A stretch of DNA of 57,510 nt from Pseudomonadota bacterium (GTDB taxonomy: Bacteria > Pseudomonadota > Alphaproteobacteria > Rhodobacterales > Rhodobacteraceae), in the NCBI GenBank assembly GCA_021813645.1, contig JAKAJW010000158.1, positions 1-57,510 of the forward strand. Direction: 5' to 3'. Shown here piece by piece: positions 26,243 to 33,573 of the stretch. A model generated the notes under the pieces. The model ran no database searches, had not been told where the DNA came from, and worked only from the letters and a program-made list of their open reading frames with translations. Made by a program: the position numbers and the translations under genes. Position 1 is the stretch's first letter. Each line of letters opens with the position of its first letter.

Positions 26243-26283
26243 GCGCCGACAGTCACCCCCTGACACGTCAGAAGCGTCGGCGC
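26243..26283 (+). terminator. Branched inverted repeat after ynfA, possible terminator
   Basis: Outer arms GCGCCGAC (26243-26250) and GTCGGCGC (26276-26283) enclose an inner hairpin CTGAC-AC-GTCAG (26260-26271). It begins right after the ynfA stop codon. There is no T-tract, so termination is tentative. Confidence 0.4.
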
Positions 26284-26347
26284 GACCTGGTGCACGGCAC
26301 CGGATCGCGCTACGAAGCGCTGCGTGACGCCGAGATTGGGAACGCCA

Positions 26348-26376
26348 TTGCAATGTTACCACCGTAACAATATTAT
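26348..26376 (+). promoter_or_regulatory. Sigma-70 promoter with operator palindrome in the spacer; leaderless start predicted
   Basis: TTGCAA (26348-26353) and TATTAT (26371-26376) are separated by 17 bases. Sixteen of those are the perfect palindrome TGTTAC-CACC-GTAACA. The expected transcript start falls at 26383/26384, on the ATG of the ChrB-like gene, and there is no ribosome site, so a leaderless message is predicted. A repressor bound here would block RNA polymerase. Confidence 0.7.
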
Positions 26377-26383
26377 TGTCCTC

Positions 26384-26935
26384 ATGAGTGACATTCACTG
26401 GCTCCTCCTGACCTACAAGGTCCCCCCCGAGCCCGCGTCGAAGCGGGTCTCGATCTGGCGCAAGCTGAAGGGGATGGGCGCGGTCTATCTCCAGAACGGC
26501 GTCTGCCTGCTGCCGAAGACTGACGACCACGTGCGCCGGCTGAAGATGCTGGAAAATGACGTCGGCGGGGCGGCGGGTGAAAGCGTCATCCTGGAGACGG
26601 TCGGGCTCGACGCGATGCAGGAAGAGAAGGTGGTCGCGCGGTTCAAGGCCGACCGCGACGCCGCCTACGAGGAGTTCATCGACAAGTGCGACGACTTCGA
26701 GCGCGAGGTCGCCAAGGAGATCGCCGCCAACCACTACACCTATGCCGAGCTCGAAGAGAACGACGTCGATCTGAAGAAGCTGCAGGGCTGGCTCGCCAAG
26801 ATCCGCAAGCTCGACTTCTACGGCGGCACGCGGGCCGGCGAGGCCGAAGAACGGCTGAAGGGGTGCGAAGCCGTGCTCGACGATTACGCGCGCCGGGTGT
26901 TCGACGCCCACGAGGAGAACGGGGGAGCGTCATGA
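26384..26935 (+). CDS. ChrB-like chromate-resistance-related protein
   Basis: The 183-aa product corresponds to the N-terminal ChrB domain (PF20229): WLLLTYKVPPEPASKRVSIWRKLKGMGAVYLQNGVCLLP is its hallmark opening. It continues with a helical part (AYEEFIDKCDDFEREVAKEIA) and a final LRKLDFYGG-like motif seen here as RKLDFYGGTRAGEAEERL. Full ChrB proteins regulate the chromate exporter ChrA; this shorter form is usually stand-alone, and no chrA is present in the window. It might regulate itself through the spacer palindrome, which is inference. Its stop overlaps the start of the DUF1127 gene. Confidence 0.88.
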   Translation: MSDIHWLLLTYKVPPEPASKRVSIWRKLKGMGAVYLQNGVCLLPKTDDHVRRLKMLENDVGGAAGESVILETVGLDAMQEEKVVARFKADRDAAYEEFIDKCDDFEREVAKEIAANHYTYAELEENDVDLKKLQGWLAKIRKLDFYGGTRAGEAEERLKGCEAVLDDYARRVFDAHEENGGAS

Positions 26936-27141
26936 GCGCCGTTTTTCAGGAGTTCGCGCCGCGCACCGCCTTCTTCCCGCGCTTACCGCCGGAGGAACTA
27001 ACGGAGGCACAGTCGCGCCTGCTTCTCTGGCTGGACCGGCAGCGTCAGCGGGCGCGCCTGGCAGAGCTCGAAGACTGGCAACTCGATGATATCGGCGTCA
27101 GCCGGTCGGCGGCAGTGACGGAAAGCCGACGCTGGGACTGA
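26932..27141 (+). CDS. DUF1127 small protein
   Basis: The ATG at 26932 overlaps the ChrB-like stop, giving 69 aa. The C-terminal half has the DUF1127 pattern: a basic helix (LDRQRQRARLAELEDWQLDDIGVSRSAA) with L-x-x-L-x-D-x-x-L-x-D-I-G. Alphaproteobacterial DUF1127 proteins bind RNA and affect phosphate and carbon metabolism in some species. Cotranscription with the ChrB-like gene ties it to the same stress response. Confidence 0.85.
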   Translation: MSAVFQEFAPRTAFFPRLPPEELTEAQSRLLLWLDRQRQRARLAELEDWQLDDIGVSRSAAVTESRRWD

Positions 27142-27172
27142 TCCGGGCGCAGGCAGAAAGGGAGTGTTCGAC

Positions 27173-27922
27173 ATGTTGGCATGGTCCACCGCAGCCCCGG
27201 CGATCGGATCGGCGTTCCTCGCTTCGATCGTCGAGGTGGTCGAGGCGTTCACCATCATCCTCGCGGTCGCGACCCTGCGCGGCTGGCGTCCCGCGGTTCT
27301 CGGGACCGGCGCCGCGCTCGGGCTTCTGGGCGCCATCGTGCTGGCGCTCGGCCCGCTGCTCGACCGCGTGCCGCTGCACCTGCTGCAACTCATCATCGGC
27401 GTGCTGCTGCTGCTGTTCGGCATCGGCTGGCTGCGCAAGGCCTCGCTCCGGGCGGCAGGGGTCATTCCGCTGCATGACGAGGACGCGATCTTCGCCTCGG
27501 AATCCGCCCATCTGTCAGAGGAAGCCCGGCGGAAGAAGACCTCGCTCGACTGGATCGCGGGCATTACCGCCTTCAAGGCGGTCCTTCTTGAAGGGCTGGA
27601 GGTCGTCTTCATCGTCATCGCGGTCGGGGCCGGCAGGGGCCTTTTGTGGCCTGCGAGCCTCGGGGCGCTTGGCGCCTGCGCGCTCGTGCTGATGGTCGGG
27701 GCCTTCGTGCACAAGCCGCTGTCGCAGGTGCCGGAGAACACCTTGAAGTTCGGCGTCGGCGTCATGCTCTCGGCCTTCGGAATGTTCTGGACCGGCGAAG
27801 GGCTCGGCGTCGAATGGCCCGGAGCCGATCTGGCGCTCCTCGTCTTTGCGCTTCTCTTTCTCGGGGCGGGACTGCTTGCCGCCCAGATCGCCCGCACCAT
27901 GCAACCGGAGGCCGCGAAATGA
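27173..27922 (+). CDS. COG4280-like membrane protein with duplicated E-x-x-E motif, putative transporter
   Basis: The ATG at 27173 (GTG at 27164 is an alternative) gives 249 aa with about seven membrane segments. Two copies of an acidic membrane motif are present: SIVEVVEAFTIILAV near the start and VLLEGLEVVFIVIAV around residue 135. This resembles the COG4280 family and recalls the E-x-x-E motifs of cation/proton exchangers (GDT1/UPF0016) and the R-E-G-L-E motif of FTR1 iron permeases, where glutamates bind metal ions. A cation or metal transport role is inference. It sits between ChrB-like and CrcB genes, with its stop overlapping the next start. Confidence 0.65.
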   Translation: MLAWSTAAPAIGSAFLASIVEVVEAFTIILAVATLRGWRPAVLGTGAALGLLGAIVLALGPLLDRVPLHLLQLIIGVLLLLFGIGWLRKASLRAAGVIPLHDEDAIFASESAHLSEEARRKKTSLDWIAGITAFKAVLLEGLEVVFIVIAVGAGRGLLWPASLGALGACALVLMVGAFVHKPLSQVPENTLKFGVGVMLSAFGMFWTGEGLGVEWPGADLALLVFALLFLGAGLLAAQIARTMQPEAAK

Positions 27923-28161
27923 CCATTCTGACGGATGTCCTGTCCGAACTGTTCGGCATGTTCGTGGGCGATGCGCGCCTCTCCGCGGCGATCCTTGTCG
28001 TCGTCGCGGCGGCCGCCGGCACGATTCGGCTGACCGGCGCCTCGCCGCTCGCCGGAGGGGCTTTGCTTCTTCTGGGCTGTCTGGCGGTGATGATCGGCGC
28101 GGTCCTGCGCGCGGCGCGGTTGCGTGCACGGACGGCGCGGGCGGAACGCACACAAGGCTGA
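27919..28161 (+). CDS. Small two-segment membrane protein of unknown function
   Basis: The ATG at 27919 overlaps the previous stop and gives 80 aa. It has two hydrophobic segments (LSAAILVVVAAAAGTIRL and LAGGALLLLGCLAVMIGAVL) and a basic tail. No family is recognised. Overlap with its upstream neighbour and a two-base gap to the first crcB suggest one operon and perhaps an accessory subunit of the upstream transporter. Confidence 0.6.
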   Translation: MTILTDVLSELFGMFVGDARLSAAILVVVAAAAGTIRLTGASPLAGGALLLLGCLAVMIGAVLRAARLRARTARAERTQG

Positions 28162-28163
28162 TC

Positions 28164-28568
28164 GTGGATATTCGTCGCCCGATCCTCTGGGTGGCGCTTG
28201 GCAGCGCCGCGGGCGGGGTCGCCCGGTTCTTCGTCTCTGGCGTCGTCGCGCGCGGCATCGGCGGGACCTTTCCCTGGGGGACGATGGTGGTGAACGTCAC
28301 CGGCGCCTTCGCCATCGGCGTCCTGTCGGCGGCGGCCGGGCGGCATCGGTTCTTCGCCCGGCCGGAGGCCTGGCCGCTTCTTGTCACCGGGTTTCTTGGC
28401 AGTTACACGACCGTGGCGTCCTTCAGCCTGCAAACGCTCGCGCTTGCGCGGGACGGTGAAACCCGGCGGGCCGTGGCCAACCTTCTTTTGACCCTCGCGC
28501 TCGGCCTCGCCGCCGTTGCGGCCGGTGCCTTCGCCGCGCCCTGGCTGCTGCACGGGATCGGCGCATGA
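28164..28568 (+). CDS. crcB: CrcB/FluC fluoride channel subunit, first copy
   Basis: The GTG at 28164 gives 134 aa with four membrane segments. Family features are GGVARFF near the start, FPWGTMVVNVTGAFAIG with the polar-track asparagine, and GFLGSYTTVASFSLQT in segment three, close to the channel signature (usually G-x-x-T-T-F-S-T-F; here the central phenylalanine is replaced by valine-alanine). FluC exports fluoride as a dual-topology dimer. With two adjacent crcB genes a heterodimer would be expected, but the second copy is damaged. No fluoride riboswitch was found directly upstream. Confidence 0.88.
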   Translation: MDIRRPILWVALGSAAGGVARFFVSGVVARGIGGTFPWGTMVVNVTGAFAIGVLSAAAGRHRFFARPEAWPLLVTGFLGSYTTVASFSLQTLALARDGETRRAVANLLLTLALGLAAVAAGAFAAPWLLHGIGA

Positions 28569-28593
28569 GGCGCGACGGGCTGACGATGGCGCG

Positions 28594-28914
28594 ATGGCGC
28601 GATGGCGCGCGTTCCGAGGCGGCGTTCTTCTCTACGCCTTCGTCGCCGCAGGCGCCGCCATCGGCGGCGTCGGGCGCGCGCTGGTCTCGCTCGCATCAAT
28701 CGAGCTTGCCGGTTCCCGTTTTCCTTGGGGAACGCTTGTCGCCAATGCCGTTGGCTCCTTCTTCATTGGCTTCTACGCCACCCTGACGGAACCCGGCGCC
28801 AATATCGGTCTTTCGATCGTGTCCTCGCTGCTTGCGGTCTGGGCGGGAGCCATCATGGCGGCGAGGTTGAACCGGCTGTCCGGAGACCGTGCCCCGTCCG
28901 CATCAACAGAATGA
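28594..28914 (+). CDS. crcB: CrcB/FluC, second copy, with internal deletion of membrane segment three
   Basis: The ATG at 28594 gives 106 aa. GGVGRALVSL and FPWGTLVANAVGSFFIGFYATL match segments one and two, and ANIGLSIVSSLLAVWAGAIMAARL matches segment four. The roughly 35-40 residues that normally lie between (segment three with G-G-x-T-T-F-S-x-F) are absent, the join falling near 28788-28800. The frame is kept, so a protein can be made, but without the segment that provides the phenylalanine box and the central sodium site it should not form a normal channel. The start is one of three nearby ATGs in GATGGCGC repeats. Confidence 0.8.
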   Translation: MARWRAFRGGVLLYAFVAAGAAIGGVGRALVSLASIELAGSRFPWGTLVANAVGSFFIGFYATLTEPGANIGLSIVSSLLAVWAGAIMAARLNRLSGDRAPSASTE

Positions 28915-28926
28915 GATTTACTGCCC

Positions 28927-29283
28927 ATGGACATGCCAACGAACGCGCAGGCACTGCGTATCTTCATCGGCGAGGACGATAAGGACGGCGGTCGGCCGCT
29001 CTACGAAGCCATCGTGCGCAAGGCGCGCGAGATGCACCTCGCCGGCGCGACCGTGCTGCGCGGTGCGCTCGGGTAAGGGCACTCGAGCAGGCTGCATACG
29101 ACCAAGGTTCTGCGCCCGTCGGAGGACCTTCCCCTCGTCGTCGAGATCGTCGACAGTGAGGAGAAGATCGCGGCCTTCCCGCCCGAGCTCGACAAGCTGA
29201 TGACCAGCGGCCTCATCACCATCGAGAACGTGCGGGTTCTGCAGTATGGCAAAGCGGGCATCACCGGAAGGAAGGTGAGGTGA
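28927..29283 (+). pseudogene. DUF190 protein interrupted by a TAA stop
   Basis: DUF190 proteins are commonly paired with CrcB and may help its function. Reading from ATG 28927, residues 9-49 (ALRIFIGEDDKDGGRPLYE, GATVLRGALG) and the sequence after the stop (GHSSRLHTTKVLR, LPLVVEIVDSEEKI) form one uninterrupted family alignment. The only break is a TAA at 29074-29076 where an aromatic codon (TAC/TTC) is expected in G-Y/F-G. A single-base change of TAC to TAA explains it. Readthrough is possible but unproven. It ends 18 bases before the convergent ATPase gene. Confidence 0.88.
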
Positions 29284-29301
29284 GACGATTCTACGTGGGC
29301 G

Positions 29302-31740
29302 TCAGCGGCCGGTCTGGCGCTGGGAGAGTTCATCACTGTCGCTCCAATCCGACGGATCGGCATTTCCCATGAGCCCCGTCCTGTTGAGCAATCCTGTCTT
29401 GATCTGGTCCAAGAGCACAGTGGCGGCAAGGACCGCCGCGAATGTGCCGACAAGCAGACTGACGGGCAAAGATGCCATCAGGATGCCGCCTGCCGCCAGG
29501 ATGGAGGCGATGGCGACGTTGCTGAGCGTCGCGGCCGCGACATAGCGGCTGGGTGGGATGCACCAGAAGCGGCCGGGCACGCGCGTGATGTAGATCGTGG
29601 CCTGGGCGGAATAAATAAGATAGACGAACATCAGCGTCTGGATCTGCGTGGTCGTCAGGTGCAGCACGGCCATTGCCACCCAGAGAATGGCAAAGGCAAG
29701 CACCAGCCAGCCGATGGCCAGAACGCCGCCGACTTTGGCGATTTCGCGCACGTCCCAGTGTTGCGGTGCCGAAGCCCCCTGCACCCGGTCGGTCGCCAGC
29801 GTGATCGTGACGACATCATTCAGCACGACGATCACCGCGATCAGTTCAAGTGGTACCGGGAAAAAGCCGGTCGCGATGTAACCGAAGGTAAGCAGCGCCG
29901 CGAGTTCGACGGTCCGCGCGATCTTGGTGATCGTCCAGGTCAGCATGCGCCGATAGACGCGCCGTCCGCCCTGCACCACCGAGACGATGCCTTGCAGACC
30001 CGGAGCCGTCAGCACGACCTGTGCCGATGCCTTGGCAACATCCGTGGCCGAATGGACCGCGATGCCCACATCCGCCTGTTTCAGGGCGGGCGCGTCGTTC
30101 ACGCCGTCGCCGGTCATCCCCGTGGCATGACCGGACTTCTGCAGCGCCTGAACCAGGTGGAATTTCTCCTCCGGGAAGAAGCTTGCAAAGCCATCGTATT
30201 CCAGCGGGCTGCTCACGGCAGCCGCGGCGTCGCCGAACCGGTCGCCAAGCCCGACCGCGTGACCGACGGCCCGGGCCGTCATGGCCGTATCCCCGGTGAC
30301 CATCAGCACTCGGATACCGAGCTGACCGATGGCTTTGACAAGCTGGGCCGCGTCCTCGCGCAAGGCATCGCCAAGGGCGACGAGGCCACGGAGGGTCAAT
30401 TGGCCCTCGGGCCCTGCGGCAATGGCCAGCACGCGCGCGCCCGTCGCGGCCAGTTTTTCGACTTCGGGTCCGAGGTCGGGCAGCGGGGCGGCGAGTGATT
30501 GGACGACCTGCGGCGCGCCCATCACCACATGGGTGCCTTGCCCGTCCCGGATGACAATGGCTTCCGACAGCTTGGTCGCGGGGTCGAAGGCCACAAAGCT
30601 CTGCCGGGCGAGCGGTGCCAGCGCGCGGGTCCTGAAAGCGCGCAGGATCTCAATCTCGACAGCCCCTTGCGCCGCCTCGTCGCAGGCTGCGGCGGCGAGG
30701 GTCAGCACCTGATCCTCGCTTTCCCCGTCAAAGGGGGCGATGGCGGCGAGGGTCTCCTTGTTTTGGGTCAGCGTGCCGGTCTTGTCGATGCACAGCACGT
30801 CCATGATGGCGGCTTCCTGCAGCGCCGACAGGCCGGTGACCAGAACGCCCTGGCTCACCAATTCGCGGGCCTCGACCGCGTTGGCGACGGTAAAGGCCGT
30901 CGGCATCGTGACCGGCACCGTGGCGATGATCAGCACCAGAAAGAACGGGATCAGCGGCAGAAGGCCGGATCCGCTCCACAACACCGCCGCCACCAGCACC
31001 ACGGCCAGCACGCCGTCGATGCCGATCAGATAGCGCACGACGGTGAACAGAAGGTGGTCAAGGTGACCGGCCGACCCTGCCGTCCGCACGAGTTCGGCGG
31101 TGCGCCCATAAAAGCTCTGCTTGCCGGTGGCAGTGATCGTTCCGGTGGCCTCGCCCCGCGCGACGATGGAGGCCGAATAGATCGTCTCCCCAGCCGACCG
31201 CCGGACCACGCCGGATTCTCCCGTCAGCGCGGACTGGTTGACGTCCAGTGTCCCATCGAGGACCGTCAGGTCGGCCGGCACGATATCTCCCGTCCTGATC
31301 CTGACCAGATCGCCCGGCACCACCTCGCGCGCGGCAAGGGTCCGCCAGGTGCCCGATCGGCGCACTTGCGCATTGACCTGCAAGCGGCTGCGCAAAAGGT
31401 CCAGCGCGGTCTGCGCCCGGCGTTCCTGCACCCCGCCGAGGACCGCGCTGAAGATCAGCCAGCCCGCGATCAATGCCGGAGCCGCCACCTTGCCCAGAAG
31501 CACTTCCAGCACGAGCGCCGCCTCGAGCATCCAGGGGATCGGGCCCCAAAGGCGTTTCAGAATACCGCGCAGCAGGTTGGGCGGCGCTTCGCTGATGTCG
31601 TTCAGGCCAAATTGGCCCAGGCGGGCTGCCGCCTCCGCCTCCGAAAGACCGTCCGCGGACCCTGGATTGACGCCGTGTGACTGCGCAGCTTCGGCTTTCA
31701 CAAGCGGCGTTGCGGAAGCGGGGTCGTCGGCTGCGGTCAT
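29302..31740 (-). CDS. P-type proton-transporting ATPase (type III)
   Basis: The 812-aa protein has all P-type ATPase landmarks: TGES (in LTGESGVV) in the actuator domain, the phosphorylated aspartate in CIDKTGTLTQNK, and TGDGVNDAPALKQADVG in the hinge. VPVTMPTAFTVANA before the phosphorylation site and the overall length fit plasma-membrane H+-ATPases (type IIIA, 750-900 aa). It would pump protons out of the cell. In this island that fits fluoride stress, because fluoride enters as HF and releases protons inside. It is divergent from the enolase gene. Confidence 0.9.
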   Translation of the reverse strand: MTAADDPASATPLVKAEAAQSHGVNPGSADGLSEAEAAARLGQFGLNDISEAPPNLLRGILKRLWGPIPWMLEAALVLEVLLGKVAAPALIAGWLIFSAVLGGVQERRAQTALDLLRSRLQVNAQVRRSGTWRTLAAREVVPGDLVRIRTGDIVPADLTVLDGTLDVNQSALTGESGVVRRSAGETIYSASIVARGEATGTITATGKQSFYGRTAELVRTAGSAGHLDHLLFTVVRYLIGIDGVLAVVLVAAVLWSGSGLLPLIPFFLVLIIATVPVTMPTAFTVANAVEARELVSQGVLVTGLSALQEAAIMDVLCIDKTGTLTQNKETLAAIAPFDGESEDQVLTLAAAACDEAAQGAVEIEILRAFRTRALAPLARQSFVAFDPATKLSEAIVIRDGQGTHVVMGAPQVVQSLAAPLPDLGPEVEKLAATGARVLAIAAGPEGQLTLRGLVALGDALREDAAQLVKAIGQLGIRVLMVTGDTAMTARAVGHAVGLGDRFGDAAAAVSSPLEYDGFASFFPEEKFHLVQALQKSGHATGMTGDGVNDAPALKQADVGIAVHSATDVAKASAQVVLTAPGLQGIVSVVQGGRRVYRRMLTWTITKIARTVELAALLTFGYIATGFFPVPLELIAVIVVLNDVVTITLATDRVQGASAPQHWDVREIAKVGGVLAIGWLVLAFAILWVAMAVLHLTTTQIQTLMFVYLIYSAQATIYITRVPGRFWCIPPSRYVAAATLSNVAIASILAAGGILMASLPVSLLVGTFAAVLAATVLLDQIKTGLLNRTGLMGNADPSDWSDSDELSQRQTGR

Positions 31741-32127
31741 CTGGGCACCTCGGATTTCCGAACGTCAGGAAAAGTCGCTGTCGCGGTCATGTTACGCCGA
31801 CACGCCCCCTGCGCGAAAGCCGTGGGCCTGAGTCATCCCGGTCGCCTTGCCCTGCATCAATAGGCAATCGACCGGCAGGGAATAGGTGCCGTTTCGTCAA
31901 CCTCAGGCAAACGTGCGGGAATTGGCCTGCGCCACCGCCATGCAGGCCATGGGCGGGGCCTTGCCGCAAGGGCCCCATGCGTGCCCCGCGACAAGACCCC
32001 CCGGGCGTTCGGTTTTCATGGAAGTCTCCGGCGCAAGAGATTAACGTCCGCAGTGACGCGGACCGGCGCGCATCCGTGGTGATCCGAATTGGTCCCGAAA
32101 CCGGACCGCAAGACAAGAGGTGGTGAG
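31741..32127. other. Divergent promoter region between proton ATPase and enolase
   Basis: These 387 bases hold no convincing gene. A hairpin with CCTTG-CCG-CAAGG flanked by GGGG and CCCC (31955-31976, one bulge) and a GTCCGC/GCGGAC hairpin near 32045-32062 are visible. I searched both strands for a fluoride aptamer and found none that keeps the core. Confidence 0.45.
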
Positions 32128-33393
32128 ATGACAGCCCGTATCGAACGCATCGACGCATTGGAAATCCTGGATTCACGCGGCAATCCGACGATCCGGGTGA
32201 ATGTGCATCTGGACAATGGCATCACCGGCACAGCCTCGGTGCCCTCGGGCGCATCCACCGGCGAGAACGAGGCCGTCGAGTTGCGCGATGGCGATGCGGG
32301 CCGCTATGGCGGCAAGGGCGTGCGCAAGGCCGTCGAGAACGTGGAGGGGCGCATTTCGGCGGCGCTGAAGGGACGCGATCCCCTGGACCAGGCCGAACTG
32401 GACCAGATCATGATCGATCTGGATGGCACCCCGACCAAGGCGGACCTGGGCGCCAATGCCATCCTCGGCGTTTCGCAAGCCCTGTGTCGCGCGGCGGCGG
32501 CAACCTCGGGGATGCCGCTTTACGCCTATCTTGGCGGCGTTGGCGCCACCCATCTGCCAATCCCGATGATGAACGTTCTGAACGGCGGAAAACATGCGGA
32601 CTCAGGCATGGATTTCCAGGAATTCATGATCTACCCCCACGGAGCGCCGTCCTTCGCCGAGGCGCTGCGCTATGGGGCCGAGACCTTTCACGCCCTCAAG
32701 AAAATCCTGACCAAGCAGGGATACAGCACCGGCGTCGGGGACGAGGGCGGATTTGCGCCGAAGCTGAAAAGCAACGACGAGGCCTGCGATCTGATCGTGG
32801 AGGCCATCGAAGCGGCGGGCTACCGGCCCGGCGCGGACATCGCCATTGCCCTCGATCCCGCAGCGAGCTCGTTCTTTGAGGAGGGCGTCTATCGGCTCAG
32901 CCGCAGCGGGCAGGGCGATCTGTCGTCGGACGACATCGTGGCTCTGTTCAGGCGCTGGGTCGAAAAATACCCCATTGTGTCGATCGAGGACAGCCATGCG
33001 GAGAGCGACTGGGCCGGGTATTCGGCCATCACCGCCGCGCTGGGGGATCGCATCCAGATCGTCGGCGATGACAACCTGGTGACCAACACCCGCTTCATCG
33101 CCAAGGGCATCGCGGAGAAGGCCTGCAACGCGGCCCTCATCAAGCTCAACCAGATCGGCACCGTCAGCGAGACCGTCTCGGCCATCCAGATGTGCCGCAA
33201 GGCGGGCTGGGCCTACGTGATCTCGCACCGCTCGGGCGAGACGGAGGACCCCTTCATCGCGGATTTCGCGGTGGCGATGGGCGGCGGCCAGATCAAGACC
33301 GGATCGGCCTGCCGTTCGGAACGCATCGCCAAATACAACCGGCTCCTCGAAATCGAGCATGCCTTGGGATCGCGCGCCGTTCTGGGCGCCTGA
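32128..33393 (+). CDS. eno: Enolase, divergent island copy
   Basis: The ATG at 32128 gives 421 aa. The enzyme converts 2-phosphoglycerate to phosphoenolpyruvate. Key parts are intact: SGASTGENEAVELRDGD, HADSGMDFQEFM, GVGDEGGFAPKL, catalytic lysine in LIKLNQIGT, SHRSGETEDPFIAD and GGGQIKTGS. Compared with housekeeping alphaproteobacterial enolases it is divergent (ERIDALEILDSRGNP start, NQIGTVSETV, GSACRSER), so it is probably a second enolase. Enolase is a classical fluoride target and enolase genes occur under fluoride riboswitches in other bacteria; here none lies directly upstream. An extra or fluoride-tolerant enolase is inference. Confidence 0.9.
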   Translation: MTARIERIDALEILDSRGNPTIRVNVHLDNGITGTASVPSGASTGENEAVELRDGDAGRYGGKGVRKAVENVEGRISAALKGRDPLDQAELDQIMIDLDGTPTKADLGANAILGVSQALCRAAAATSGMPLYAYLGGVGATHLPIPMMNVLNGGKHADSGMDFQEFMIYPHGAPSFAEALRYGAETFHALKKILTKQGYSTGVGDEGGFAPKLKSNDEACDLIVEAIEAAGYRPGADIAIALDPAASSFFEEGVYRLSRSGQGDLSSDDIVALFRRWVEKYPIVSIEDSHAESDWAGYSAITAALGDRIQIVGDDNLVTNTRFIAKGIAEKACNAALIKLNQIGTVSETVSAIQMCRKAGWAYVISHRSGETEDPFIADFAVAMGGGQIKTGSACRSERIAKYNRLLEIEHALGSRAVLGA

Positions 33394-33456
33394 TCGCAGC
33401 GCGCGGGACCTTGATGGTGCGCCGAAGGATCGTGCAACCCGGACACCGATTCCGGT

Positions 33457-33485
33457 TTGACGACAAGGATCGTTCGGCCTATCCA
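33457..33485 (+). promoter_or_regulatory. Promoter driving the NUDIX-gene fluoride riboswitch
   Basis: TTGACG (33457-33462), a 17-base spacer and TATCCA (33480-33485). Transcription should begin at about 33492, the first base of the aptamer. Confidence 0.6.
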
Positions 33486-33490
33486 AAGGC

Positions 33491-33536
33491 TACGGGATGG
33501 AGTTCCCGGTAACCGCCGTCATGGCTGATGACTCCT
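33491..33536 (+). ncRNA. Fluoride riboswitch (crcB motif) before the NUDIX gene
   Basis: All aptamer elements are present: stem CGGG (33493-33496) with CCCG (33505-33508) closing a loop with ATG, the conserved AACC (33511-33514), a second stem GCC/GGC (33515-33517, 33523-33525), then TGATG and ACTCC. GGAGTT (33499-33504) pairs with GACTCC (33530-33535) to form the pseudoknot. It lies 38 bases before the GTG start of the RppH-like gene. Confidence 0.93.
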
Positions 33537-33573
33537 GCGCAGATACCTGGGCCTTGCCGAGGAGAGGTGTGCA

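Noticed and set aside
31826..31840. GGATGACTC on the minus strand upstream of the proton ATPase, possible fluoride aptamer
   Set aside because: The TGATG, the GCC/GGC stem, AACC and the 5' stem are all missing.
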